A stretch of 64,000 nucleotides of DNA. Source: Cupriavidus taiwanensis (GTDB lineage: Bacteria; Pseudomonadota; Gammaproteobacteria; Burkholderiales; Burkholderiaceae). Made by a program: the position numbers and the translations under genes. The DNA is taken from assembly GCF_900249755.1 (NCBI RefSeq), contig NZ_LT976854.1:622574-686573 (forward strand), given 5' to 3'. How positions within the stretch are numbered: position 1 is the first letter of the stretch; each line of letters begins with the position of its first letter. Of this stretch, positions 53,804 through 63,232 are shown piece by piece. Below the pieces are notes generated by a model. That model had not been told where the DNA came from. It saw nothing but the letters and a program-made list of their open reading frames with translations, and did not search any database.

Positions 53804-55567
53804 TCACTTCGATCGCGAGGCGTCTGGTCCGCGCTCGAGGATCTTGTACAGGTGAGAGCGGGAAATCTTCAGTTGCTCGGCCGCGCGCTTCTTGTTGCCG
53901 CCATGGCGCGCGACTGCGTCCATCACCGCGGCATAGGCAAGCTCCCTCATGCCAGCGGCGGACCCGCCTTGAGGCCGGGGCGCGGCCGCTGGCAACGGTG
54001 CCGTGTCCGCCGCGGCAGTCTCGTACGAATACGCCGGGCCGGCTGCATGCACAGCGGGCTGATGCTCCGGCGCGGACCGACCGGGCGTTGGTTCGCCGCG
54101 TGCGAAGTCGGCCACGCGCAGCGTCCGGCCATCGCAGAAGACCAGCGCTTCCTCGATGCGCTGGCGCAGCTGGCGCACGTTGCCTGGCCACGGCTGGCCG
54201 GCGAGGTAGCGCGCCACCTCATGGTCGATGACTGGCGGCGGCATGGCGTTGCGCACGCAGAAGGCGTCGACGAAATGCTGTAGCAGTGCAGGAATGTCCT
54301 CGCGCCGCTGGCGCAGGGCAGGGATGCGCAGCACCACGCCGCTGAGGCGGTAGTACAGGTCGAGGCGAAAACGCTCGGCATCGATCAGCTCGGGAATATC
54401 GCGGTTGGTAGCCGAGACCAGCCGGAACTCGACCCGCTGCGCCTGGCGGCTGCCCAGGCGTTCGACCATGTGGTCTTCGAGCACGCGCAGCAGCTTGACC
54501 TGGATCTCCATCGGGATGTCGGCAACCTCGTCGAGGAAGACCGTGCCGCCGGCCGCCAGTTCGAGCTTGCCCGCCTGGCCCCGGCGCTGGCTCCCGGTGA
54601 AGGCGCCGGGCGCGTGGCCGAACAGTTCGGACTCGATCAGCGTCGCAGGCAGGGCAGCGAGGTTCAGGCTGACCAGCGGCCGCGCGCTTGCAGGCTCGGG
54701 CCCGGCGCCGTGGATGGCGCGGGCCACCAGTTCCTTGCCGGTGCCGCTTTCGCCCAGGATCAGCACCGGCACGTCAAGGCGCGCCACGGTCTGGATTTCC
54801 CGGCGCAGGCGCTGCATCGGCGCGCTTTCGCCGATCAGGCCGAAGCCCGCCTGGCGCCCGTGCATGCCGTCGCCCAGGCCATGGAACTCGCGCTGGTAGC
54901 GCGCCACCTCCGAGCGCAGTTCGACCAGCTCCTTGTGCATGCGGACCAGTGCTTCCGGCCCCTTGAACATGACCTGGCCGATGGCGCCCACCACGTTGCC
55001 GTCCTGCCGGATCGGCATGCGGTTGACCACGCGCGTGGCGCCGCCAAGCTGCTGCAGCTGCCCGATCTCGGCCTTGCCGCTGGCCACCACCTGCGGCAGC
55101 CGCGAATTGGGAATGACGTCGGCCGCCGGGCGGCCGATGCCGCCGCCGGTGTCGAGGCCCAGGAATTTTTCGTGGATGGGGCTGATGAAGCGCACCCGGC
55201 CCGCCTTGTCGACCACCGTGATGGCCTGGTACGGGTCGTTCAGGAAGTAGTCCAGGATCGCGCCGGCGAAGGGCACCGTGCCCAGGAAGTCGAGCAGCAC
55301 GGTCTGTGCGTCGGCGCGATGCAGGAGGATCAGCTGGTGGTCGCCGTCTTCCAGGCAAAGGCCGATGTATCGCCGGGCGCCGGCCTCGACCGGGAACAGC
55401 GTGCGGCCCAGGCCAGGCGCCCTGGCGGCTGCGCAGGCCGCGAGCGCCGCGTCGGCAATGACCGGGTCGGCACAGTCACCGATCGCCGCCACCCGAATGC
55501 CGTCGCGAGAACAAACCAGCGCACTGAGCGCGACCGGGTCCGGGTGTTGTGTCGTCAGTGAGGGCAC
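53804..55567 (-). CDS. Sigma-54-dependent Fis family activator
   Basis: 587 residues from a GTG with GGAG 7 nt upstream; a GTG 36 bp earlier has no such site. An N-terminal sensory part with a PAS domain ([21 protein letters not shown], about 115-135) comes first, then the AAA+ domain: [34 protein letters not shown] with the GAFTGS loop that touches sigma-54, [35 protein letters not shown] is the Fis-type HTH. It faces the carboxylase operon across a clear -24/-12 promoter and is its likely activator. Confidence 0.93.
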   Translation of the reverse strand: MPSLTTQHPDPVALSALVCSRDGIRVAAIGDCADPVIADAALAACAAARAPGLGRTLFPVEAGARRYIGLCLEDGDHQLILLHRADAQTVLLDFLGTVPFAGAILDYFLNDPYQAITVVDKAGRVRFISPIHEKFLGLDTGGGIGRPAADVIPNSRLPQVVASGKAEIGQLQQLGGATRVVNRMPIRQDGNVVGAIGQVMFKGPEALVRMHKELVELRSEVARYQREFHGLGDGMHGRQAGFGLIGESAPMQRLRREIQTVARLDVPVLILGESGTGKELVARAIHGAGPEPASARPLVSLNLAALPATLIESELFGHAPGAFTGSQRRGQAGKLELAAGGTVFLDEVADIPMEIQVKLLRVLEDHMVERLGSRQAQRVEFRLVSATNRDIPELIDAERFRLDLYYRLSGVVLRIPALRQRREDIPALLQHFVDAFCVRNAMPPPVIDHEVARYLAGQPWPGNVRQLRQRIEEALVFCDGRTLRVADFARGEPTPGRSAPEHQPAVHAAGPAYSYETAAADTAPLPAAAPRPQGGSAAGMRELAYAAVMDAVARHGGNKKRAAEQLKISRSHLYKILERGPDASRSK

Positions 55568-55647
55568 TGCGTGTCTCCGTATGTGCCTCTGCTGCGGACA
55601 CACTTATGTAGTCATTGCGGACATCCTAACGGCGGCCAGGAAAATAT

Positions 55648-55671
55648 TCAATGAAATCAACGCGTCATTGA
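55648..55671 (+). promoter_or_regulatory. Inverted repeat and IHF-like site upstream of sigma-54 promoter
   Basis: TCAATGA (55648-55654) and TCATTGA (55665-55671) are exact inverted copies. Overlapping them, AATCAACGCGTCA at 55655-55667 fits the IHF pattern WATCAA-N4-TTR save for one base. A DNA-bending site between an upstream activator and a sigma-54 promoter is normal. Which of these roles holds is not decided. Confidence 0.45.
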
Positions 55672-55683
55672 GCGTGCTGTGGC

Positions 55684-55700
55684 TGGCACGGCTCCTGCGG
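55684..55700 (+). promoter_or_regulatory. Sigma-54 (-24/-12) promoter
   Basis: TGGCACGGCTCCTGCGG: TGGCACG, 4 nt, CTGCG. The GG of the -24 box and the GC of the -12 box are 12 bp apart, as required. The transcription start is expected near 55710, about 34 bp before the carboxyltransferase GTG. The sigma-54 activator gene lies directly upstream on the other strand. Confidence 0.8.
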
Positions 55701-55743
55701 AAGCTTACCGGCACATGTACCGCGCGAAGACACAGGAGAGACA

Positions 55744-57294
55744 GTGAGCTGGCAGCCCGAAATCGATGAACTGGCCCACCGCCGGCGGCTTGCCGCCCGG
55801 ATGGGTGGCGAAGGCAAGGTGGAACGCCACAAGGCCGCCGGCAAGCTGACGGTGCGCGAGCGTATCGATGCGCTGGCCGATCCCGGCTCGTTCCGCGAGG
55901 TCGGCGGGCTTACCGGCAGCGGTCGCTATGACAGCAACGGGCGGCTGGTGGACCTGATTCCGTCGAACCTGGTGATGGGCCGCGCGCAGGTCGGCGGCCG
56001 GCCGGCGGTGCTGGTGGGCGACGACTTCACCGTGCGCGGCGGTGCCAACGAGGGCGCGGTCGGCGACAAGCTGATCCACGCCGAGAAAATGGCGCACGAC
56101 CTGCGTCTGCCGATGATCCGGCTGGTCGACGGCACCGGCGGCGGCGGCTCGGTGCGCAATATCGAGATCAAGGGCCATACCCTGATCCCCACCATGAAGG
56201 TCTGGCAACACGTGGTGGACAACATGTCCGTGGTGCCGGTGGTCTCGCTGGCATTGGGATCGGTGGCCGGCATGGGCGCGGCGCGCGTGGCCGCGAGCCA
56301 CTATTCGGTGATGGTCAGGGAAACCTCGCAACTGTTCAGCGAGGGTCCGCCATCGGTGGTGGCCCGCGTGGGCGAGGCGCTGAGCAAGAACGAGCTGGGC
56401 GGCAGCCAGATCCACACCCGCAACGGCGTGGTGGACGATGAGGTCGGCACTGAGCAGGAGGCCTTCGCGCGCGCGCGCCGGTTCCTGTCCTATCTTCCGT
56501 CTTCGGTTTTCGAACTTCCGCCGCGGGCCGAGCCCGGCGACGACCCGGCGCGCCGCGACGAATGGCTGCTGGCGGCGATTCCGCGGGACAGCCGCGCCGA
56601 CTACCAGGTCCGGCCGATCGTGCAGGCCCTGGTGGATGTGGATTCCTTCTTCGAGATCGGCATGCACTGGGGCTGCGCCATCGTTACCGCGCTGGCCCGC
56701 CTGGATGGCTGGCCGGTGGCCGTGATCGCCAGCGACCCGGCCTTCCATGGCGGCAGCTGGGACAGCGACAGCGCGGAGAAATTCACGCGCTTCGTCGACA
56801 TGGCGCAGGCGTTCCACCTGCCGGTGGTCAACCTGGTCGATACCGCCGGGTTCCAGGTCGGCCTGGAGGCCGAACGGGTAGGGATCATGCGCTACGGCGT
56901 GCGCGCGCTGGCAGCGCTCTACCAGGCCACGGTGCCGTGGTGCTCGGTGATCCTGCGCCGTGCCTACGGCGTCTCGGCTGCGGCCCACCAGCACATGGGG
57001 CGCTTCAACTTCCGCTATGCCTGGCCATCCGCCAACTGGGGCGCATTGCCGCTCGAAGGCGGCCTCGACGTCGCCTACAAGGCCGAGATCGAAGGCGCCG
57101 ACGATCCGGTGCAGAAGCGCGCCGAGATCGAGCTGCGCGTGCGCAGCCTGACGTCGCCGTTCCGCAGCGCCGAGGCCTTCGTCATCGAGGACATCATCGA
57201 CCCGCGCGACACCCGCATGCTGCTGTGCGAGTTCGCCAACCTGGCGGCGCCGCTGCGCGAAGCCGGGATCAGCCGGTTCGGCATCCGGCCCTGA
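55744..57294 (+). CDS. Acyl-CoA carboxylase, carboxyltransferase subunit
   Basis: 516 residues, the size of stand-alone carboxyltransferase beta subunits. GGSVRNIEIKGHTLIPTMKVW and LALGSVAGMGAARVAASHYSVM near residues 140-195 belong to the N-half; the C-half carries VVNLVDTAGFQVGLEAERVGIMRYG and RAYGVSAAAHQHMG near 390-420. It moves CO2 from biotin to an acyl-CoA. Only 62 bp separate it from the gene for the single-chain enzyme, which already contains a carboxyltransferase domain. GAGAG lies before the GTG. Confidence 0.92.
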   Translation: MSWQPEIDELAHRRRLAARMGGEGKVERHKAAGKLTVRERIDALADPGSFREVGGLTGSGRYDSNGRLVDLIPSNLVMGRAQVGGRPAVLVGDDFTVRGGANEGAVGDKLIHAEKMAHDLRLPMIRLVDGTGGGGSVRNIEIKGHTLIPTMKVWQHVVDNMSVVPVVSLALGSVAGMGAARVAASHYSVMVRETSQLFSEGPPSVVARVGEALSKNELGGSQIHTRNGVVDDEVGTEQEAFARARRFLSYLPSSVFELPPRAEPGDDPARRDEWLLAAIPRDSRADYQVRPIVQALVDVDSFFEIGMHWGCAIVTALARLDGWPVAVIASDPAFHGGSWDSDSAEKFTRFVDMAQAFHLPVVNLVDTAGFQVGLEAERVGIMRYGVRALAALYQATVPWCSVILRRAYGVSAAAHQHMGRFNFRYAWPSANWGALPLEGGLDVAYKAEIEGADDPVQKRAEIELRVRSLTSPFRSAEAFVIEDIIDPRDTRMLLCEFANLAAPLREAGISRFGIRP

Positions 57295-57356
57295 GCGGCC
57301 ACGCCGTGCCGCCGGGCATGGCACAGACATCGAACAATGCCAACGAGGAGACTGCA

Positions 57357-60300
57357 TTGAAAAAGCTGTTGATCGCCAATCGAGGGGAGATCGCGCTGCG
57401 CGTGCTGCGCGCGGCTCGCGATCTCGAGATCGGGACCGTCGCGGTCTATTCGCAAGACGACCAGGGCGCGCTGCACCGGATCCTGGCCGACGAGGCCATT
57501 GCCCTCGACGGGACCGGGCCGGCCGCGTACCTGGACATGGCAGGCATCATTGCCGCGGCGAGGGCATCCGGCTGCGATGCGATCCATCCGGGCTATGGCT
57601 TCCTCAGCGAACGGGCCGACTTTGCCCAGGCCTGCCACGCCGCCGGCATCCGCTTTATCGGCCCGACCGTCGAGCAGCTTGCGCTGTTCGGCGACAAGGG
57701 GCGGGCGCTTGAACTGGCGGCCGACAGCGACGTTCCGGTCATGCCGGCGACGCGCGGCGCCGCGACGCTGGAGGAAATCGCCAGCTTCTTCGACAAGCAA
57801 GGCGGCGCCGGCGTGGTGATCAAGGCGGTCGGCGGCGGCGGCGGCCGCGGCATGCGCGTGGTCCGCCGGCGCGAAGACCTGGCCGAAGCCTATGCGCGCT
57901 GCCGGTCCGAGGCGAGCTCGGCGTTCGGCATCGACGCCGTCTACGCCGAGCGGCTGGTTGCGCGCGCGCGCCATATCGAAGTGCAGGTCGCCGGCGACGG
58001 CACGCACGCCATTGCCCTCGGCGAACGCGACTGCACCTTGCAGCGCCGCTTCCAGAAGCTGGTGGAGATCGCCCCCAGCCCGGTGCTCAAGCCGCAGCTG
58101 CGCGACCAGATCATCAAGGCGGCGCTCAGGCTGGCGCGCCGCGTCAACTACCAGAGCCTGGGCACCTTCGAGTTCCTGGTCGAGGAAACCGAATCCGGCG
58201 AGCAGAAGGACTTTGTCTTTATCGAAGCCAATCCCCGCCTGCAGGTCGAGCACACCATCACCGAGCAGGTCACCGGCGTCGACCTGGTCGCGCTGCAGAT
58301 CGGCATTGCCGCGGGACAGACGCTGTCCGAGCTGGGCCTGGACCCCGCTGTGCCGCCGACGCCCCGCGGATTTGCCATCCAGGTGCGCATCAACGCCGAA
58401 ATGACCGATGCACAGGGCCTGGCGCGTCCGGCGCACGGCCGCCTGGAGCGCTTCGATCCGCCGTCCGGTCCCGACGTCCGTGTCGATACCCACGGCTACA
58501 CCGGCTATGAACCGTCGCCCAATTTCGACACGCTGCTGGCCAAGCTGATCGTCACCAGCGCAGCGCCGAAGTTCGACGCGGCCGTGCGGCGCCTGCAGCG
58601 CAGCCTGGCGGAGTTCCGCATCGCCGGCGTGCCGACCAACCTCAACCTGCTGCGCGCGCTGGTGCAGCGCGACGACTTCCTCGCGCAGGATGTCCATACC
58701 CGGCACTTCGAGGCGATCGTGCAGGAACTGACCGCGGCGGCAGAGGTCCTTGCGCAGGACGGACGTGCGCACGAAGCCTTGCTGGGCGGCGCGGCCCGCC
58801 CTGCGCCGGCGCTCGCGCCGCGCCACGTCGATCCGGTAGAAGAAATCAGCGAGGGGCTGGTGGCCATCCGTGCGCCGCTGACCGGCCGCGTCGTGGAGAT
58901 CGCTGTCGCGCTCGACGAAATCGTCAAGCCCGGCCAGACCGTCGCGGTGCTCGACGCCATGAAGATGGAGCACGCCATCGCCGCCGATTGCGGCGGGCGC
59001 GTGGTCGACCTGCGGCTGGAGCCGGGCGCGCTGGCTGCCGAGAACCAGGTGCTGATCGTGCTGGAGCAGCTCGAGGCCGATGGCATCGCCGTCGCCGCCG
59101 CGCAGCAGGCCGATCCCGATGCGATCCGCGCGGACCTGCAGCGCGTGCTGGACCGGCATGCCTACCTGGATGACGCCGCGCGGCCCGAGGCCGTCGCCCG
59201 GCGCCGCTCGCGCGGCCAGCGCACCGCGCGCGAGAACGTCGCCGACCTGTGCGATCCGGGCACCTTCGTGGAGTACGGCGCGCTCGCGCTCGCCGCGCAG
59301 GCATCGCGCCGCACCCAGCAGGACCTGATCGCCAACACCCCGGCGGATGGCCTGATCACCGGCATCGGCGATATCAACGGCGAGCTGGTCGGCAAGGAGC
59401 GGGCCCGCAGCGCGGTAATGGCCTACGACGCCACGGTGATGGCCGGCACGCAGGGCAAGCGCAACCACATCAAGACCGACCGCATCGTCGAGGTAGCGCT
59501 GCGCGACGAGCTGCCGCTGGTGCTGTTTGGTGAAGGCGGTGGCGGCCGGCCCGGCGACGTGGATTTTCCTTCGGTGTCCGGGCTGTACCAGCCGTCGTTC
59601 GCTGCCTTTGCCGAGCTGAGCGGCAATGTGCCGGTGGTGGGCATTGTCTCGGGCCGCTGCTTCGCCGGCAACGCGGCCTTCCTCGGCTGCTGCGACGTCA
59701 TCATTGCCGACAAGTCCGCCAATATCGGGATGGCGGGACCGGCCATGATCGAAGGCGGCGGTCTCGGCATCTTCAGCCCCGAGGAAGTCGGTCCCGCGTC
59801 GGTGCAGGTTGCCAACGGCGTGGTCGATATCCTGGTCGACAACGAGGCCGAGGCCGTGCGGGCAGCAAAGCACTACCTGTCCATGTTCCAGGGACGCGTG
59901 GCGCAATGGAGCGCGCCGGACGCGCTGGCGCTGCGCCATGTCGTGCCCGAGAACCGGCTGCGCGTGTACGACACCCGCAAGGCCATCGAGGGCATTGCCG
60001 ACGTCGGCAGCGTGCTGATGCTGCGCGCCGGTTTCGGCGCGGGGATCCACATCGCGCTGGCCCGCGTGGAAGGGCAGCCGGTCGGCATCATGGCTAATAA
60101 CCCCTATCACCTCGGCGGCGCCATCGACGCGGATGCCGCGGACAAGGCATCGCGCTTCATGCAGCTGTGCGATGCGCACGGGCTGCCGATTATCTCGCTG
60201 ATCGACACCCCGGGGTTCATGGTCGGTCCCGAATGCGAGGCCCGGGCGCAGGTGCGGCACGTGTCGCGCATGTTCCTGACGGCGGCCAAGCTGCGTGTCG

Positions 60301-60674
60301 CGTTGCTGGCGATGACGTTGCGCAAGGGCTACGGGCTGGGCGCGATGGCCATGGCGGGCGGTGGCTTCCGCTCGGCAAGCTTTACCGTGTCGTGGCCGAC
60401 CGGCGAATTCGGGCCGATGGGACTGGAAGGGGCTGTCAGGCTGGGCTTCAAGAAGGAGCTCGAGGCCGTGCCCGATGGCCCGGAGCGCAAGGCGCTGTTC
60501 GACCGGCTGGTGGCCCAGTCCTACGAGCGCGGCCATGCGATCAACACGGCGGCAGCGGTCGAGATCGACGCCGTGATCGATCCTGCGCAGACCCGGAAGT
60601 GGATCGCACAGGGCATCGCCTCGGCGGAGGTGCGCAGCCGCAGGGCGCGCCGCGGTTTCATCGATGCATGGTAA
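57357..60674 (+). CDS. Single-chain acyl-CoA carboxylase (biotin carboxylase-BCCP-carboxyltransferase)
   Basis: 1105 residues from a TTG with GAGGAG 6 nt upstream; a frame ATG lies 39 bp earlier. Biotin carboxylase 1-450: IANRGEIALRVLRAA, ATP loop GGGGGRGMRVV near 159-168, IEANPRLQVEH near 289-299. Biotin domain: DAMKMEHAIA with the biotinylated Lys near 536. Carboxyltransferase 600-1105: RGQRTARENVADLCDPGTFVEYG, GIVSGRCFAGNAAFLGC, SLIDTPGFMVGPE. This is the layout of single-chain acyl-CoA carboxylases, which are far less common than two-subunit ones. Substrate is unknown; geranyl, citronellyl, long-chain or other enoyl-CoA are options. Confidence 0.93.
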   Translation: MKKLLIANRGEIALRVLRAARDLEIGTVAVYSQDDQGALHRILADEAIALDGTGPAAYLDMAGIIAAARASGCDAIHPGYGFLSERADFAQACHAAGIRFIGPTVEQLALFGDKGRALELAADSDVPVMPATRGAATLEEIASFFDKQGGAGVVIKAVGGGGGRGMRVVRRREDLAEAYARCRSEASSAFGIDAVYAERLVARARHIEVQVAGDGTHAIALGERDCTLQRRFQKLVEIAPSPVLKPQLRDQIIKAALRLARRVNYQSLGTFEFLVEETESGEQKDFVFIEANPRLQVEHTITEQVTGVDLVALQIGIAAGQTLSELGLDPAVPPTPRGFAIQVRINAEMTDAQGLARPAHGRLERFDPPSGPDVRVDTHGYTGYEPSPNFDTLLAKLIVTSAAPKFDAAVRRLQRSLAEFRIAGVPTNLNLLRALVQRDDFLAQDVHTRHFEAIVQELTAAAEVLAQDGRAHEALLGGAARPAPALAPRHVDPVEEISEGLVAIRAPLTGRVVEIAVALDEIVKPGQTVAVLDAMKMEHAIAADCGGRVVDLRLEPGALAAENQVLIVLEQLEADGIAVAAAQQADPDAIRADLQRVLDRHAYLDDAARPEAVARRRSRGQRTARENVADLCDPGTFVEYGALALAAQASRRTQQDLIANTPADGLITGIGDINGELVGKERARSAVMAYDATVMAGTQGKRNHIKTDRIVEVALRDELPLVLFGEGGGGRPGDVDFPSVSGLYQPSFAAFAELSGNVPVVGIVSGRCFAGNAAFLGCCDVIIADKSANIGMAGPAMIEGGGLGIFSPEEVGPASVQVANGVVDILVDNEAEAVRAAKHYLSMFQGRVAQWSAPDALALRHVVPENRLRVYDTRKAIEGIADVGSVLMLRAGFGAGIHIALARVEGQPVGIMANNPYHLGGAIDADAADKASRFMQLCDAHGLPIISLIDTPGFMVGPECEARAQVRHVSRMFLTAAKLRVALLAMTLRKGYGLGAMAMAGGGFRSASFTVSWPTGEFGPMGLEGAVRLGFKKELEAVPDGPERKALFDRLVAQSYERGHAINTAAAVEIDAVIDPAQTRKWIAQGIASAEVRSRRARRGFIDAW

Positions 60675-60717
60675 GCGCCGTGCCTGACGGATCCCTACAC
60701 AGGGCCTGGAGATTCCC

Positions 60718-63186
60718 ATGATCAAGCATGGATTGGACCCGGCGCAGCTGGCGCTGGGCGGGTTGCGGGTGCTCGAGCTCGGCAGCGGGCCGGCGCTGGC
60801 TTATGCGGGCAAGCTGTTTTCGGACTTCGGCGCCGAAGTCATCAAGGTGGAGAGCCCGGCTGGCGACGCGTGGCGGCAGATGCCGCCCCTGGTCGGCGCA
60901 GCGGGCGCCGCGCCGGAAAGCGCCCTGTTCGCGTGGTTGAACACCAACAAGCGCAGCGTGACTGCCGATGACGCAAACGCTGAGGACGGCGCATGGCTGG
61001 CCCGGCTGGCGCGGACGTGCGACGTGGTGCTGGATGCCCGAGCCCTGGCTGCGGGCCCTGGCATTCTCGGCACACCGGTGTGGCAGGCGGCGGCCGACGA
61101 AGCGCAGGGCCACGAGCCGATCGAGGTGGCACTCACCTGGTTCGGCGAGAGCGGGCCGTACAGCCATTACGCCGGCGCCGAGGCGGTGTGCCGCGGGCTT
61201 GCCGGCGCCGTGCACGGCAGCGGTCCCGCGGATGGGCCGCCGCACATGCCGCACGACGTGCAGTCGGCCATCGTGGTCGGGCTGAGCGCCTTCTCCGCCG
61301 CCGTCGCGGCGCTGACCGGGAGCGGGCAGGGCAGCCGCCGCTATGTGCTGAGCGCGCACGAAGCCATTTTCAGCGTAGTCGAGATGGAAGCGGGCATGGT
61401 GCAGGACCAGCGCCATCCGCTCCGGCGCCTTGGCGTCAACCGCTTCTGCGGCACCCATCCGGCCGGGATCTACCAGACTGCCGAAGGGTGGATCGGCCTC
61501 TTTACGCATACCCTGCCGCAGTGGAAGGGCTTGTGCGAAGCCATCGGACGCCCGGAGCTGGGCAGCGATCCGCGCTATGCAAGCGGCCCCGAGCGGATGG
61601 CGCGGGCCGACGAGATCGATGCGCTGCTGCTGCCTGCGCTGCTGGCGCGCACGGCCGGGGAGTGGTTCGCGATCCTGGGCGACAAGAAGCATCCGGCCGT
61701 AATCGTGCCGACCATGGAGACCTTGCTTGGCCAGCAAGTGCACCGGCAGCGCGGTGCGTTCGTACCGGTCGACGTGGCCGGCGTGTCGCTCGAAGGCCCG
61801 GTGGTGCCGCTGCGCCTCGACGCGGCGGGCCCGCTGCCCGGCGGCAGGGCGCCGGTGAAGGGCGCGCATGACCTCTACTACCGGACATCGGGACTGGATC
61901 ACCGCCCGCGCCGGCAACTCAGCCGAGTGGCTGGGGAGCGCTTGCCGCTGCAGGGTCTCCGCGTCGTCGACCTGACCATGGGCTGGGCCGGTCCGCTTGC
62001 GTCGAGGACGCTGGCCGACTTTGGCGCCGAGATCATCAAGGTCGAAAGCACCGGCTATCCCGACTGGTGGCGCGGCGCCAATTTCACCGAGGCGTTCTAC
62101 CGGGACAGGCTGTACGAGAAGAACTCGAACTTCAACCTGATGAACCGCAACAAGCAGGGCATCACGCTGGACCTGACCCGCCCGGAAGGCAAGGCGCTGC
62201 TGATGCAGCTGGTCGAAACGGCCGATGCGGTCATCGAGAACTACTCGGCGGAGGTCCTGCCAAAGCTCGGCCTGGACTACGAGGCCCTGCGCGCCAGGAA
62301 CGAACGGCTGGTCGTGCTGTCGATGCCGGCGTTCGGGCTTGGCAATGCCTGGAGCAATACCCGCGCTTACGGCGGCACGCTCGAGCAGGCCAGCGGGTTG
62401 CCGCTGTACACGGGGCACCCCGATGGCCCGCCGGCCATGACGTCATACGCCTATGGCGACCCGATCGGCGGCCTGAACGGCGGCGCGGCGAGCCTGCTCG
62501 CGCTGTTTGTCCAGCAAGCGACAGGACAGGGGCGCCACATCAACCTGTCGCAGGTGGAGGCCATGTTGCCGATGGCCGCACCGTTCATGCTGGAGCAATC
62601 CGCCCGCGGCACCGTATCGCCGCGGCAGGGCAATCGCCATCCGCTGCATACCCCGCATGGGTGCTTCCGCTGCGCAGGGGACGATGCGTGGATCGTGCTG
62701 ACGGTGACCGACGCGGACTGGCCCGCACTGTGCCGGGCGCTCGACCGGGCAGACCTCGCGGCCGATCCACGCCTGGCGCACGCATCGGGACGGCGCGCCG
62801 AGGAAGACCGGATCGAGCAGGCAATCAAATCCTGGTGCGCGGACCGGGACGCGGAAACGGCAATGGAACTGCTGCAAAGCGCCGGCGTCGCCGCCGGCGT
62901 GGTGCGGCCCATGTCGCAGGTGCTGCAGGACATCCACCTGCGCGCGCGCGGCTTCTGGCGTGAGGTCGAACGCGCCCACATCGGCCGCTACACGGCCAGC
63001 ACGGCATGGTTCAGGACCGGGCCGCAGCCGCTGCCCATCCGCCATGTCGCGCCGACGCTGGGCGAACACACCGAAGCGGTGCTGAGCGGCGTGCTGGGAC
63101 TGAGCGCGGAGCAGATCGCCAGCCTGGAGCGGCAGGGCATCACCGGCACCGTCGCGAAACCCAGGCAGGCAAGGGAAATGGCATAG
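60718..63186 (+). CDS. Tandem fusion of two CaiB/BaiF CoA-transferase domains
   Basis: 822 residues, twice the normal length. Domain 1 (about 12-395) opens GGLRVLELGSGPALAYAGKLFSDFGAEVIKVE and has an Asp in PHDVQSAIVVGLSA at about 180. Domain 2 (about 408-820) opens LQGLRVVDLTMGWAGPLASRTLADFGAEIIKVE and has an Asp in YGDPIGGLNGG at about 581. Both positions match the catalytic Asp of the family, so both halves may be active. Normally two single chains interlock into a ring dimer; here one chain may do so alone. It lies 43 bp after the carboxylase and likely loads the acid with CoA. Confidence 0.92.
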   Translation: MIKHGLDPAQLALGGLRVLELGSGPALAYAGKLFSDFGAEVIKVESPAGDAWRQMPPLVGAAGAAPESALFAWLNTNKRSVTADDANAEDGAWLARLARTCDVVLDARALAAGPGILGTPVWQAAADEAQGHEPIEVALTWFGESGPYSHYAGAEAVCRGLAGAVHGSGPADGPPHMPHDVQSAIVVGLSAFSAAVAALTGSGQGSRRYVLSAHEAIFSVVEMEAGMVQDQRHPLRRLGVNRFCGTHPAGIYQTAEGWIGLFTHTLPQWKGLCEAIGRPELGSDPRYASGPERMARADEIDALLLPALLARTAGEWFAILGDKKHPAVIVPTMETLLGQQVHRQRGAFVPVDVAGVSLEGPVVPLRLDAAGPLPGGRAPVKGAHDLYYRTSGLDHRPRRQLSRVAGERLPLQGLRVVDLTMGWAGPLASRTLADFGAEIIKVESTGYPDWWRGANFTEAFYRDRLYEKNSNFNLMNRNKQGITLDLTRPEGKALLMQLVETADAVIENYSAEVLPKLGLDYEALRARNERLVVLSMPAFGLGNAWSNTRAYGGTLEQASGLPLYTGHPDGPPAMTSYAYGDPIGGLNGGAASLLALFVQQATGQGRHINLSQVEAMLPMAAPFMLEQSARGTVSPRQGNRHPLHTPHGCFRCAGDDAWIVLTVTDADWPALCRALDRADLAADPRLAHASGRRAEEDRIEQAIKSWCADRDAETAMELLQSAGVAAGVVRPMSQVLQDIHLRARGFWREVERAHIGRYTASTAWFRTGPQPLPIRHVAPTLGEHTEAVLSGVLGLSAEQIASLERQGITGTVAKPRQAREMA

Positions 63187-63232
63187 ACCCTGCAAATCTT
63201 CAGAGACACCACAATTACCATACGGAGACGAC

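Noticed and set aside
57075-60725. Antisense open frame of over 1200 codons across the carboxylase genes
   Set aside because: It is a mirror of a high-GC gene: Arg/Gln/Gly/His-rich, without any family motif, and it covers two real genes and the single-chain carboxylase's start.
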